Source of the DNA: CAKRJP01 sp963589425 | GTDB taxonomy: Bacteria > Bacillota > Clostridia > Lachnospirales > Lachnospiraceae | Direction of reading: 5' to 3' | Length of the DNA: 64,000 nucleotides | NCBI GenBank assembly: GCA_963589425.1 | Contig: CAVAKZ010000003.1 | Location: 1 to 64,000 of the forward strand | Shown here: positions 16,099 through 26,100 of the stretch, one piece after another | Layout: the number at the start of each line of letters is the position of its first letter | How positions within the stretch are numbered: position 1 is the first letter of the stretch | Notes under the pieces: model-generated | What the model saw: only the letters and a program-made list of their open reading frames with translations | Told to the model about the DNA's origin: nothing | Database searches by the model: none | Program-made: the position numbers and the translations under genes

Positions 16099-17589
16099 TT
16101 ATACAGTCCCTGCTACCCGATCGTAAAGAACCATCTCTCTACGAATCTTTCTAGCAAGAGTATCATTTATATCTTCTTTATTACATCTCCATACCCAGTT
16201 ATTTCCCAAGGTAGAGGGGGTATTCATACGGCCTTCATGGCCAAGACCCAAGAAGTCTTGCATCTGCATGATAGCGGTGTCTGCCACGCTGGCCCAGCCG
16301 CTTCGCATCAGGCCCCAGTTGTATCCCTCTTCCTTGTTCAGGCGGAAATACCGGATAGTATTCTTGGCATCTTCCGGCAAGGCGGTATCAAACCATCCAA
16401 GGATCGTCTCGTTGTCATGGGTGCCGGCATATACCACACAGTTATGATCATATAAATGTGGTTTGTAACCTCTTCCTGTATCTCTGGAGTCAAAGGCAAA
16501 TTCCAAAACCTTCATTCCCGGGAAGCCGGTTTCCTTTAACAGCTCATAGACAGAATCCGTAAGAAAGCCAAGGTCTTCAGCAATAATAGGAAGGTCTCCC
16601 AGCTTTTCTTTTACAGCATGGAAGAAATTGATTCCGGGCCCTGGCTTCCACTGACCCCTGGCAGCAGTCTTATCTCCGTAGGGGATAGCATAGTAGGAAT
16701 CAAAGCCTCGGAAATGATCAATTCGCAGTACATCATAAATCTTCATAAGATGGGCAATTCTTGCAATCCACCAAGAGTAGCCGTCCTCTTTCATGGCCTC
16801 CCAGTTAAAGAGAGGATTCCCCCAAAGCTGTCCGTCAGCAGAAAATCCATCCGGGGGACATCCTGCAACTTCCGTGGGAATCAAATTCTCATCCAGCTGA
16901 AATTGGTCCGGGTGGGACCAGGCATCCACGCTGTCATCGGAAACATAGATGGGAAGGTCGCCTATAATCTTTATGTGATGGTCTCCGGCGAAGTCCTTTA
17001 ATTTCCGCCATTGTTTAAAGAAAAGAAACTGGACAGTCTTCCAAAATACTATGTCCTCTTTTAGGGAGTCTCGAAGTATATCCAGAACCTTGCTATTTTT
17101 CACCCGAATCTCTTGGGGCCATTTAGACCAGGGGGCTCCTTGGTATTTTCTCTTAATGGCCATGAATAGGGCATAGTCATTAAGCCAATAAGCTTCCTCT
17201 TTACAGAAGCTATCAAATTCATCAGAAAACTTAGCTAATACATTGGGTACGGTAGATGCAAGTATCGTAAATCTTTGCTTGTATTGTAGTTCGTACTCTA
17301 CTTTTGTGGGGGATTCGCCCCAAGTAAGGTCTTTAAAGGTAGATTCCTCCAGTAAGCCTTCAGCTACAAGATCATCCAAGTCAATCATGTAGGGGCTTCC
17401 TGCAAAGGTAGAACAGGAAGAGTAGGGGGAATCTCCATATCCAAGAGGGCCTATGGGAAGAATCTGCCAATAGGTTTGCCCTGCCTTCTCCAGAAAGCAA
17501 ATGAAATCTCTGGCATCCTGTCCCAAGGTTCCTATTCCATAAGGGGATGGGAGAGAGGTGATCGGCATTAATATACCTGCGGTTCTCAT
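16099..17589 (-). CDS. malQ: 4-alpha-glucanotransferase (amylomaltase)
   Basis: A 496-residue GH77 enzyme that transfers alpha-1,4-glucan segments between maltodextrins and releases glucose in the cytoplasm. Motifs seen are GILMPITSLPSPYGIGTLG at the N-terminus, IGDLPIYVSDDSVDAW, LRIDHFRGF (nucleophile aspartate), IIAEDLG (acid/base glutamate) and YAGTHDNET (transition-state aspartate). All catalytic residues are intact and the length is normal for the family. It is the last gene of the maltodextrin locus, 258 bases after the LacI-type regulator. A palindromic element (17622-17820) fills that gap, so it may be transcribed through or have its own promoter. Confidence 0.95.
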   Translation of the reverse strand: MRTAGILMPITSLPSPYGIGTLGQDARDFICFLEKAGQTYWQILPIGPLGYGDSPYSSCSTFAGSPYMIDLDDLVAEGLLEESTFKDLTWGESPTKVEYELQYKQRFTILASTVPNVLAKFSDEFDSFCKEEAYWLNDYALFMAIKRKYQGAPWSKWPQEIRVKNSKVLDILRDSLKEDIVFWKTVQFLFFKQWRKLKDFAGDHHIKIIGDLPIYVSDDSVDAWSHPDQFQLDENLIPTEVAGCPPDGFSADGQLWGNPLFNWEAMKEDGYSWWIARIAHLMKIYDVLRIDHFRGFDSYYAIPYGDKTAARGQWKPGPGINFFHAVKEKLGDLPIIAEDLGFLTDSVYELLKETGFPGMKVLEFAFDSRDTGRGYKPHLYDHNCVVYAGTHDNETILGWFDTALPEDAKNTIRYFRLNKEEGYNWGLMRSGWASVADTAIMQMQDFLGLGHEGRMNTPSTLGNNWVWRCNKEDINDTLARKIRREMVLYDRVAGTV

Positions 17590-17621
17590 CCAAAACCCTC
17601 CTTTCTATTTGATAATATGAA

Positions 17622-17820
17622 GATGTTTGCGAAAGGGTAGTTATTTCACGGATTGTCCACAATAACCGAAAGCAACAAAGACCCGCTTTCGCTCCGTTCC
17701 GCTGGAAGCGGTACTAAGGGGCTAAAAAACAGCCCCTTAGTACCGGCCAGCTCCAAGGGTCTTTTTTGCTTTGGTTATTGTGGATAATCTAGTGTAAGTA
17801 TGTTTGGGTTCGCAAACATC
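17622..17820. repeat. 199-bp nested palindromic element (MITE-like)
   Basis: Perfect 12-bp terminal inverted repeats GATGTTTGCGAA (17622-17633) and TTCGCAAACATC (17809-17820) enclose a second arm pair at 17656-17683/17758-17784 (about 27 bp, nearly perfect). They also enclose a perfect 14-bp hairpin at 17710-17723/17731-17744. No open frame of note. It lies between the lacI-type gene and malQ. Its ends resemble those of the 67-bp element at 58239-58305. Confidence 0.65.
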
Positions 17821-17847
17821 TATAGATAATATTGAAATTGCAAGTAG

Positions 17848-18879
17848 TTATTGTATGTGACCCGACATAGCTTTCACGCTCTCGGCAGCTACAAAGCTAT
17901 AGGGTATGGTTTTGTGCAGGGCCTTGTAGGGGTAATGGATTCTCTGCAGCATCAAGTCTACCCCCTGCTTTGCCATCTGGTCTGTATCCTGGCAGATGGT
18001 GGCCAGTCTGGGGGTTGAGAATCTGGCAAGATCTATGCCGTCATATCCTACAATGGAAATATCCTCGGGAATCTGTTTTCCCATGTCCCGAATTGCCCGC
18101 ATGGCTCCAAAGGCCACAGTATCGCCCAGGGCAAAGATAGCAGTTAGGGAAGGATCCTTTGTAAGCAGGGTTTTGGCAGCCTCATAGCCTTCTTCCATAG
18201 AATAACGACAGGGTTCAAATTGTCTTTCCAGATCAAAGGGAAGTTTGTGCTTTTTAAATCCTAAAATACAGCCATTGAGACGCTTGTAACTAATCTGGGT
18301 ATCGGATCCTGTCTCCGGCTTATTACCCCCTAAAATCCCAATATGTTTGTGGCCTTGCTCTGCCAGATAGTCGATTACCGCCTCGGCGGCACCGGTATCA
18401 TCTGTAGTTAAAGAAGATAGATTGTTATAGGGAAGGCTTTTGGCACTGTTTGTAAGAAGAACACAGGGAACGGAAATATGTTTAAAGTTCTTTTTAAAAA
18501 ATTCCAAATCCCCTCCAAGGAAGAAGATCCCCTTGGGATTATTCTCCCTGCAAAGACTCATGGCAAAGGCCACTTCGTCCTCATCTTCATCAATATAACT
18601 TACCACAGCTTCCTCGTCATTTTTAATGAGGCGGTGCTGGATCTGCTCCACCAAGGTCTGAAAGAGCATATTTTTATTTCCCTTTACAATAATGGCAATG
18701 GAAGAGCTGGCCCGCATTTTTAAAAACTTGGCATTGGAATTAGGCTGAAAACCGGTTTCCTCAATAACCTTCATCACTGCTTTTCGTGTTTTATCGCTGA
18801 CACCAGGATGATTATTAATGACACGGGATACAGTTCCAATCCCATATCCTGAAAGTTTGGCTATATCTTTAATGGTCAT
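17848..18879 (-). CDS. LacI-family transcriptional regulator (MalR-like)
   Basis: A 343-residue repressor. The N-terminal helix-turn-helix and hinge (TIKDIAKLSGYGIGTVSRVI, residues 2-~60) are followed by a periplasmic-binding-protein-like sensor domain, with VIDYLAEQGHKHIGILGG, ALGDTVAFGAMRAIRDMG and ISIVGYDGIDLARFSTP. The gene lies between the permease gene malG and malQ in one direction. It is therefore very likely the local maltodextrin repressor acting on the AACGTTT-centred sites before the binding-protein gene. The effector (probably maltose or a maltodextrin) is inferred from context. Confidence 0.88.
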   Translation of the reverse strand: MTIKDIAKLSGYGIGTVSRVINNHPGVSDKTRKAVMKVIEETGFQPNSNAKFLKMRASSSIAIIVKGNKNMLFQTLVEQIQHRLIKNDEEAVVSYIDEDEDEVAFAMSLCRENNPKGIFFLGGDLEFFKKNFKHISVPCVLLTNSAKSLPYNNLSSLTTDDTGAAEAVIDYLAEQGHKHIGILGGNKPETGSDTQISYKRLNGCILGFKKHKLPFDLERQFEPCRYSMEEGYEAAKTLLTKDPSLTAIFALGDTVAFGAMRAIRDMGKQIPEDISIVGYDGIDLARFSTPRLATICQDTDQMAKQGVDLMLQRIHYPYKALHKTIPYSFVAAESVKAMSGHIQ

Positions 18880-18935
18880 AAGTAAATATCCTTTCTGTCT
18901 TCTTAAGTTCCGTAAAATTAGTTATCCTTGATATT

Positions 18936-19769
18936 TTACCCTTTTACAGCACCAGCCGCAACACCTTTGATAATGTACTTCTGGCAGCTTAAGTAAAATA
19001 CAATAACCGGGATGATGGCCATAATGAGGCAGGCCATAATGGCTCCCATATCTACACGACCGTAGCTTCCCTTCATGTACTGCACCACAATGGAAATGGT
19101 TTTGTATTTCTTAATATCCAGTACAAGGTAAGGAAGAAGAAAATCGTTCCAGATCCACATAGCTTCCAAAATACCTACGGAAATATAGGTTGGCTTCATA
19201 ATCGGAAGGACTACGGTGAAGAAGGTGCGAATAGGATTGCATCCGTCGATCATAGCAGCTTCTTCAATCTCCAAAGGAATGGCCTTTACAAAACCACAGA
19301 ACATAAAGACAGCCAGCCCCGCACCAAATCCCAGGTAGACAATGATAATTCCCCAAGGAGTATTAAGTCCCAAAGAATCAGCAGTTCCGGAAAGGGTAAA
19401 CATTACCATCTGGAAAGGAATTACCATAGAAAATACACAGAGAAGATAGATCATTTTTGTAATCTTATTCTGCACTCTGGTGATATACCATGCGCACATA
19501 GAGCAGCATACCAAAATAACAAGTACAGAAAGAACTGTGATAAATAATGTCCAGCCCACTGCTTTTAAAAAGTCATATTTGGTAATACTGGTCATGTAAT
19601 TGTCTAATCCGGTAAAACTCTTCTCGTCAGGAAGAGAAAAAGGAGCAAGGTTAATAAAGGCTTTCTTTTTAAAAGAGTTCATCAGCACAATAATAATCGG
19701 TGCTACAAACAAAATAGAAATAATCGAAAAAAACATTGAGGCAAAAATGCCCTTTGATTTCTTGGTCAT
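18936..19769 (-). CDS. Carbohydrate ABC transporter permease (MalG-like)
   Basis: A 277-residue membrane protein with six predicted helices, one of the two permeases of a CUT1 sugar importer. The cytoplasmic EAA loop that contacts the ATPase is seen as EIEEAAMIDGCNPIRTFF. The C-terminus ends QKYIIKGVAAGAVKG, typical of MalG/LacG-type permeases. Its start overlaps the stop of the partner permease (TAATG), showing translational coupling. No ATPase (MsmX/MalK-like) is encoded nearby, so a shared ATPase elsewhere is expected. The substrate, maltose or maltodextrin, is inferred from malQ in the locus. Confidence 0.9.
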   Translation of the reverse strand: MTKKSKGIFASMFFSIISILFVAPIIIVLMNSFKKKAFINLAPFSLPDEKSFTGLDNYMTSITKYDFLKAVGWTLFITVLSVLVILVCCSMCAWYITRVQNKITKMIYLLCVFSMVIPFQMVMFTLSGTADSLGLNTPWGIIIVYLGFGAGLAVFMFCGFVKAIPLEIEEAAMIDGCNPIRTFFTVVLPIMKPTYISVGILEAMWIWNDFLLPYLVLDIKKYKTISIVVQYMKGSYGRVDMGAIMACLIMAIIPVIVFYLSCQKYIIKGVAAGAVKG

Positions 19770-20611
19770 TATTGCTGCACCTCCTTATCCCTGGTGACAC
19801 GAAGCTGAATTAATCCAATAGCTACAACGATGATGAAGAAAATAACGGCCTTGGCCTGACCGACACCTTCGAATCCTACACGGCCATAGAAGGTATCGTA
19901 GATATTAAGGGCCATCATTTCTGTCTGATGCATAGGTTCTCCCGCGGTAAGAGACAGGTTTTGGTCGAAAAGTTTAAATGAATTTGTAATGGTTAGGAAG
20001 GTACAAATGGTGATGGAAGGCATCATCATTGGAATGGTGACTTTAAAAAGTCTCTGCACAGCATTTGCACCGTCGATCATAGCGGCTTCATTTAAGGATC
20101 CGGGAATGGACTGAAGACCTGCAATATAGACAATCATCATATATCCGATTTGCTGCCAGCAGATCAGGATAACTAATCCCCAGAAACCAAATTTTGAACT
20201 AAGCTTTAAGGCTGTGTCAAATTTACTGAGAATTCCATCGAAGATCAGCTGCCATACATAGCCAAGTACAATACCACCGATCAGGTTAGGCATAAAGAAT
20301 ACGGTACGGAAAATATTGGTTCCCTTAATCTTCTGGGTGAGAGCCAGGGCTACTGCAAAAGCCAGCACATTGATCAAAATTAAAGTTACAATGGCAAAGG
20401 CAGTAGTAAACCAAAAAGCATGGGTAAAGGTAGTATCCTTAAGTGCCTCCACGTAGTTTTTGATTCCTACAAAGCTTGCATCCTTAATGGTAGTAAATTC
20501 ACAGAAAGATAAATAAATACCTTCTAAGAAGGGAACTACAAATCCAATCATAAATGCGGCCATGGTAGGAAGTACAAATATAGGCCAATAACGTTTAATT
20601 GCTTTTTCCAT
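19769..20611 (-). CDS. Carbohydrate ABC transporter permease (MalF-like)
   Basis: A 280-residue permease with six predicted helices. The EAA loop is SLNEAAMIDGANAVQRLFKV. It partners the overlapping MalG-like gene and the binding lipoprotein 90 bases upstream. I start it at 20611 (MEKAIKRYWPIF), where GAGGAC lies 6-7 bases before the ATG. An in-frame extension to 20668 would add a polar, non-membrane stretch without a ribosome binding site. It lacks the long N-terminal extra helices of enterobacterial MalF, as is usual for Firmicute homologues. Confidence 0.9.
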   Translation of the reverse strand: MEKAIKRYWPIFVLPTMAAFMIGFVVPFLEGIYLSFCEFTTIKDASFVGIKNYVEALKDTTFTHAFWFTTAFAIVTLILINVLAFAVALALTQKIKGTNIFRTVFFMPNLIGGIVLGYVWQLIFDGILSKFDTALKLSSKFGFWGLVILICWQQIGYMMIVYIAGLQSIPGSLNEAAMIDGANAVQRLFKVTIPMMMPSITICTFLTITNSFKLFDQNLSLTAGEPMHQTEMMALNIYDTFYGRVGFEGVGQAKAVIFFIIVVAIGLIQLRVTRDKEVQQ

Positions 20612-20702
20612 GTAATGTCCTCTTTCGTAAAAACAGGGGAGCAGCGATGGCTCCCCTGCAAAATTCAATTGTTATTTCTTTCGGTCCTATAAGCAATACA
20701 AC

Positions 20703-22019
20703 TTATTTGCTTGCAGCTGCTTCAGTAGCCCATCCGTCTACGAATGCAGTCTTAACCTGATCCCAGTTGGCATCTGTCTGGTCTGCTGCGTAAGTGGTGA
20801 GGGCAGAACCTACATCATTCTTCCACTGCTCAGAAGGCATAGTAGAGAAATTCCATGAAACAGGAGTCTTTCCATCTTCTACATACTGATTAGCAATATT
20901 TACTAACGGATTGTCAGACTCTAAATTGTTCTTGAAAGGAATTACAAATCCCATTCCATCTGCGCTGCACATTTTTTCTGTTCCTTCATCAGAGGTTACA
21001 CACCAGTTCATAAAATCAAGAGTTGCCTGAATGTCTTCCTCGGAAGCATTCTTATTTACACACCAGTAGTTCTCAGTACCGGTACAAAGTCCCTGATCCT
21101 CTTCACCGTCTACACCAATGTAAATCGGAAGCATTCCCAGGTTGTCATCTCCGATATCAGAGATATCGCTGTAAGCCCAGGTACCATTCTGATAGAAGAC
21201 TGCCTGTTCTGTGGTAAATTCAGCTACTGCATCATCACCGGTCTTGGTGCTTAACTGCTTTGGACTGCAGGTAGAGTTGTTGATGTAAAGATCCCAAACT
21301 TCTCTGTAGTTGTCAAGGTAGGTTCCCTTGATAGCATCAGTGTCGTCAATGCCATCTGCCTGATATTCATAGTAGATTGGAAGATTTGCTAAGTGGGTTT
21401 TAAATCTCCAGTCAGAAGATCCGTCCATACCAGCAGAGGTAAATGCGCTAAAGCCTAATTCATCAGATCTTGAGGTAATATCTTCAGCCACCTTCTTTAA
21501 ATCATCGAAACAAGTAATGTCATCTTGAGTATATCCCGCTTCTTTAAGAAGGGTCTTGTTGTAAATGATTCCGTAGGACTCAATAACATAACCGATACCC
21601 GCAACAGAATCCCCATCCTTTAAGGCGAAGTCTTCAGACGTAAGCTCTCCGTAAATATCTGAATCAGACAAGTCGTAGCAGTAATCCTTCCAAGAAGCAA
21701 GTCCTACAGGTCCGTTTACCTGGAAAAGGGTAGGCGCTTCGGATTTACCCATCTCACTTTTTAATGTAGTTTCATACTGGCCGGATGCTGCAGTAACAAC
21801 TGTTACAGGAACCCCAGTTTCCTCAGTGTACTCTTCAGCAAGCTCCTGCCAGGCCTCGTCTGCTTCTGGCTTAAAGTTTAAATAGTAAACAGATCCGCTG
21901 GCTTCTTTTGAACTGTCATTGGAACTAGAACTAGAACTAGATGAGCTGCCACATCCAACTGCTAAAGATGCGGTCATTGCAAGTGCAAGTCCGAGAGCCA
22001 ATACTTTTTTCTTTTTCAT
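20703..22019 (-). CDS. Sugar ABC transporter substrate-binding lipoprotein
   Basis: A 438-residue extracellular solute-binding protein of family 1. A lipoprotein signal peptide ends at C23 (SLAVGC), followed by a Ser-rich linker and a two-lobed binding domain (GSVYYLNFKPEADEAWQELA.., TEQAVFYQNGTWAYSDI). It captures the sugar, presumably maltose or maltodextrin, for the MalF/MalG-like permeases. It is the first gene of the minus-strand operon, with a strong GGGAGG site, a sigma-A promoter at 22102-22130 and LacI-type operators on both sides of it. Confidence 0.9.
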   Translation of the reverse strand: MKKKKVLALGLALAMTASLAVGCGSSSSSSSSSNDSSKEASGSVYYLNFKPEADEAWQELAEEYTEETGVPVTVVTAASGQYETTLKSEMGKSEAPTLFQVNGPVGLASWKDYCYDLSDSDIYGELTSEDFALKDGDSVAGIGYVIESYGIIYNKTLLKEAGYTQDDITCFDDLKKVAEDITSRSDELGFSAFTSAGMDGSSDWRFKTHLANLPIYYEYQADGIDDTDAIKGTYLDNYREVWDLYINNSTCSPKQLSTKTGDDAVAEFTTEQAVFYQNGTWAYSDISDIGDDNLGMLPIYIGVDGEEDQGLCTGTENYWCVNKNASEEDIQATLDFMNWCVTSDEGTEKMCSADGMGFVIPFKNNLESDNPLVNIANQYVEDGKTPVSWNFSTMPSEQWKNDVGSALTTYAADQTDANWDQVKTAFVDGWATEAAASK

Positions 22020-22076
22020 AAAATGTTTCCTCCCTTATATAATTTTTAATGATTGTTACGGAATGGAACTGTTTCC

Positions 22077-22088
22077 GAAAACGTTTCC
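22077..22088. promoter_or_regulatory. LacI-family operator O1 (maltodextrin operon)
   Basis: GAAAACGTTTCC, a near-palindrome centred on ACGT, lies just downstream of the predicted transcription start. It fits LacI/MalR or CcpA-like operators; the local LacI gene makes MalR the first choice. Confidence 0.65.
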
Positions 22089-22101
22089 ATCTGTTGAGGC
22101 T

Positions 22102-22130
22102 ATAGTAGCACCTTTGACAAAGGATTACAA
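22102..22130 (-). promoter_or_regulatory. Sigma-A promoter of the maltodextrin operon
   Basis: On the minus strand: -35 TTGTAA (22130-22125), 17-bp spacer, -10 TACTAT (22107-22102). It lies between the two operators. Confidence 0.65.
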
Positions 22131-22133
22131 TAT

Positions 22134-22144
22134 AAAACGTTTCC
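22134..22144. promoter_or_regulatory. LacI-family operator O2 (maltodextrin operon)
   Basis: AAAACGTTTCC shares the core of O1 and lies immediately upstream of the -35 box. The centres are about 56 bp apart (roughly five helical turns), suitable for looping. Confidence 0.6.
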
Positions 22145-22303
22145 AAACAACAAATTCGTGAGAAATAACAAAAATAATGCCTTGTGTTTAGGTAAATATT
22201 ACAAAAACTAAGAGGGACTTGAACATGTAATGCCTTTAATCGTATAATTTAATATAAGTAACATAGGAATATAATTAATGAAAGAGATGGGAGATTTTTG
22301 CTT

Positions 22304-23101
22304 ATGAGTGAGAAGAAAATTTGCAAGCATCCCTTGGGAAAAACTTTTTTAGCTTTTTTCTTGTATGGGATCTTGTATGTGGTGTTAGTGAATGTCAAGG
22401 GACTGTTTGAAGGGGGAAGGACCTTCCTTGGAAGCACCTATGCCTTTTCCAATATTTTTGATATTCTAATTGGAATTCTTATATTGGTCCTTTACTGGGC
22501 CTTGCATAGAAGGGATCTAAAAGATTTCTTTACGGTAAAGAAGACCGGTAAGGGACTCCTTATGGGATGGAGCCTTTTGTTTTTAGGCTTTTCTATGTGG
22601 TTTTTAAATTTTATTCAAGGAGTCCCTCAGGGAAATGTTATTGTAGCTTTGATCATGGGTATTGCCCCGGGATTTTGTGAAGAACTCCTCTTCCGCATTA
22701 TCCCTATTTCAACAATCAAAAGGCTGCCTGCCAAGAATAAAAAGAAAGCCCTCTTTATCACCTACCTAGTTTCAGGCATGGGATTTGGCTTGATTCATGC
22801 CTTTAATGTTTTAGTAGGAGCGGATCCTGTAAATACCATAATCCAGGTTCTCTATGCCGTGGGAATTGGCTTGTTGTTTGGAGGTCTCTATCTGATTACA
22901 AGCAATCTTTGGATTACGGTTATTCTTCATTCATTTGTAGACTTTGCAAGCCTTATGACCGTCAGCGGACAGCAGACAGGAGGGGTATTAGAAGAGGCCA
23001 ACAATTGGCAGAGTAATGTGCTTATTTTGATTTATACAGGCTTGATTTATATAAATGCATTTTTAGTTTGGCGAAAGATGAAAGAGGAGAAAATTTTCTA
23101 A
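22304..23101 (+). CDS. CPBP-family intramembrane metalloprotease/glutamic protease
   Basis: A 265-residue membrane protein with about seven or eight helices, of the CPBP/Abi family related to Rce1. The conserved motifs are present: FCEELLFR (paired glutamates and arginine, ~residue 128), GLIHAFN (histidine) and VILHSFVDF (histidine). In Firmicutes such proteins are linked to bacteriocin immunity or peptide processing, but no specific substrate can be named. ATG 22304 has GGGAGA at proper spacing; an in-frame TTG at 22298 would sit too close. Monocistronic, divergent from the maltodextrin operon and ended by a strong terminator. A link to the NHLP exporter 13 kb away is speculation. Confidence 0.85.
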   Translation: MSEKKICKHPLGKTFLAFFLYGILYVVLVNVKGLFEGGRTFLGSTYAFSNIFDILIGILILVLYWALHRRDLKDFFTVKKTGKGLLMGWSLLFLGFSMWFLNFIQGVPQGNVIVALIMGIAPGFCEELLFRIIPISTIKRLPAKNKKKALFITYLVSGMGFGLIHAFNVLVGADPVNTIIQVLYAVGIGLLFGGLYLITSNLWITVILHSFVDFASLMTVSGQQTGGVLEEANNWQSNVLILIYTGLIYINAFLVWRKMKEEKIF

Positions 23102-23115
23102 AAGAGTAAAAAGGG

Positions 23116-23144
23116 ACCCCGAGGTTTAGGCCTCGGGGTTTTTG
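23116..23144 (+). terminator. Terminator after the CPBP gene
   Basis: A 9-bp GC-rich stem ACCCCGAGG/CCTCGGGGT with a 6-nt loop, followed by TTTTT. Confidence 0.9.
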
Positions 23145-23160
23145 TGGCTTGTTACAAGTT

Positions 23161-26100
23161 TTAATTGATTCTTTTAAGATAGCATACGCCGGTTCTTGTA
23201 TACGGTACATTTTCGTCGTCGATGAAATATTTTTTAAGACTTTTCAGACTTAGTCTAGAAGGTTTCTGAGCTGGATGAAGCGAGTCGTGTACATAAAGAA
23301 TTGTATTTCCAGGCTCAGTTGTTTTTAGATTCTCAAATCCTAAAATAGTGATTACATGTTTGTCATTTGTTAAAGTCATTGCTGATGAGTGATTAGCTGT
23401 AAAATTCTCGCCACCAAAAGCTTCTTTAAGTTTGGAGATAAACCAATTTTCCCACTCGAGTTTTTTATCATCTCGCTGTGCATCTTCAAAATTACTTTCC
23501 TCACAGTGATAATTTTTAACCATATCAAGATGGGAAATTTGCTTGAAGCCTCGACGTACATTTCCTGCTTCTCCACGTCCGCTTTGGGAGTGGATAGTAG
23601 AACTATTAATATAGTCTAGGTTCAATTCAAAAGGAGCGTTTTCTACCCGGCCGGCACGAATTAGCTGGGAGGGGACTTTAATACCCTGACACGCTAGCAA
23701 ATTTGATAAAGCAATGGACCAACAGATGTTGGAGTGATTCAAATCTTGGAATTCTAGTTTCGCTAATTTAAAATGATTGTTTTCGATGCTACAAGGCATC
23801 GGTTTCTGCTTGGCATATTTATCATCAAGTGCATTAAGCTTCTCAAGTAAGGCAGCTCTGTCTTTAAGATGTTTCAATAAATAGCTATCAATTTGTTTAT
23901 CTGTTTTGTTATAGTAATACTTCTGGTATAAGTTGTTTCGTTCTTCCTTAAGTATCTTTGGATCATTACACTTTAAAAGATTTACAAGCTTAACAAGAAG
24001 GACGTTTTCGGGATTATTTTCCATTGCGTCATATAATTGATGAAAGTTCACGTAATATTCGGGCATATGTTTGGCATTCGGCTTTGTGACTTTATGCTTA
24101 GAGCGTTTTATTAAGTTTTTTTGTACAGCAATAAAATCTTTTTCCATCTGTGCTGTTACCATATAAGATGTATTTCTCATTTCCTGGAAGGTGCGAGGAA
24201 GATTCCTTGTATCTAACACTATCTGCCCATTTTTTTTGGAACTTTGTTGGATTGAGGATTTTGCTCTACTTTCATTGATCTGATTATTATTTGCTTTTTG
24301 CAAGCGAGTATATTCTGCATCTGTCTTCTCTTTTGAATTTTTTGCTAGTTTGTTCACTCTTTCTTCTTGTTTTAGCTCTTTTTGCAATTTTTCTATGTCA
24401 GCATTAACATCCGAATGGTCTTCATTCTCGGACTTGTACTTTATAAAGACATCTCCAACAGTTGAATTCTTGGAGGCTTGGTTTTCTCTTTGGTTGTTTT
24501 CCTCTTCTTTATCATTTTCTATCTCTAACTGCTTTATTTGTTCATCCATTTCTGGATCATTGTTCTCATCCACTATTGTTTTGTCTTGCACTGGTTCTAC
24601 ATTTTTCTCTTCTTGTTTTTCCTTGGCCTCCTTCTTGTTTTCTTCTAGTATAAGGTCATTCAGTTCTTCGTTGATGTCATTTTCATAGTTTATATTTTCA
24701 TAGTTTATATTTTCGACTTTTACTTCTTCTTTTTTTGCTGACTCTTGTACCGATGCTTTTTTTATTGCTTCTGAAATTTTTTCATCAGTTACCTCCACTA
24801 AAGAACCGGAATTATCTATTTCCTGCATTAGAAGATCGGTGTCTGCAGTTACCGTAGCTTTTGTGGTTTTCTTCTTAAAGAGTCTAGAAAGCCATGCTGC
24901 AATAGTAGTGATGAAACCAGTCTTTTTTGCTTGAATTTTGAGTGGTTTTAGTTCTTTTGTAGAAGCTAGATCAAGCTTGTCTACAGATTGTAAACTACTA
25001 TGTCTTTCCACAATATCTTCTTCTTGTATCTTATTGAGTTGCTTGCTGATCTGTTGATTCAGGATACTTTGAGCCTTTCTTTCTTGTATTTTCTGTCTTT
25101 CTTTTTCTTCAGAGACAGCTTCTTCCACCAGAACCTTCTCACGGTATTCTTTTTCATCAGGATAAAATCTGAGAGTTCCGGACTGAAATTCGCCCATGGT
25201 TTTTGCCTTGGGAATTTCGTCTTTTATCTCATCTTTTATCTCATCTTTTATCTCATCTTTTATCTCATCCTTTACCTGCTGTTCAGATTCTTTCTGTTCT
25301 GCCTGCAAAGCTTTTACAATCACAGGATAAGAAGCGAAGGCGCTTGTAAGTGCCTCGGCCTTTGCCAGGCCATCTACTTGATCTTTCTTCATAATCGCAT
25401 CAGAAAGGCTTATGAAATGTTCTAAATTCTCGGGCTTCTCTATAACTGTAGCAGCATATGGAGAGGTGAGAACTTCAGAGATGAGATTGTATATTTCCGC
25501 ATTCTCATCCTCAGCATCAACCGGGAAGTTTGTAAGGAATTTTTTTAGGTTGTCAATAAGATTCTGACAGTTCTCTGCGGCAATTTTTCCTTCTTTATCC
25601 TTCGTTGATACTTCTTTTCTTAAACTTTCTATTTGTTCTGACAGAGTCTGGCTAACTTCCTCTTTTTCTTTTTGTGCGACTTCTGCCGGATATTTTTTGT
25701 ACCAGTTTTCTAAAATCGGAAGAGAAGTATCTAATTCCTGAGAAATTTCATCTAAGCTAGTGTAATACTTATCCTTTTGAAGATTTTGATTTTCCAAGAT
25801 GTAGAGAGCATGGTCTAAGGTAATCAGATAGGAAAGCTCATCAAATTGTTCCTTTTCAAATGTAGCTGAGGTGTTTGTCATTAAAGCGTCGAAGGCTTTG
25901 GGGTCGCAAACAATTTTTTTGATAACAGAATATAGATTGTTGTATTTTTCTAATTTTTTACTATGGAATCCGCTATAGGCTTCTGTTTGTATGCGAAGAT
26001 AATCCTGTGTGTGTCCGCTATCATTTAATAGCAGTATGCCAGGCTCTTCTAAAACCTGAGCAGCCTGTTTTGCTTCTTCCTTCTTTTTTGTAATATAAGT

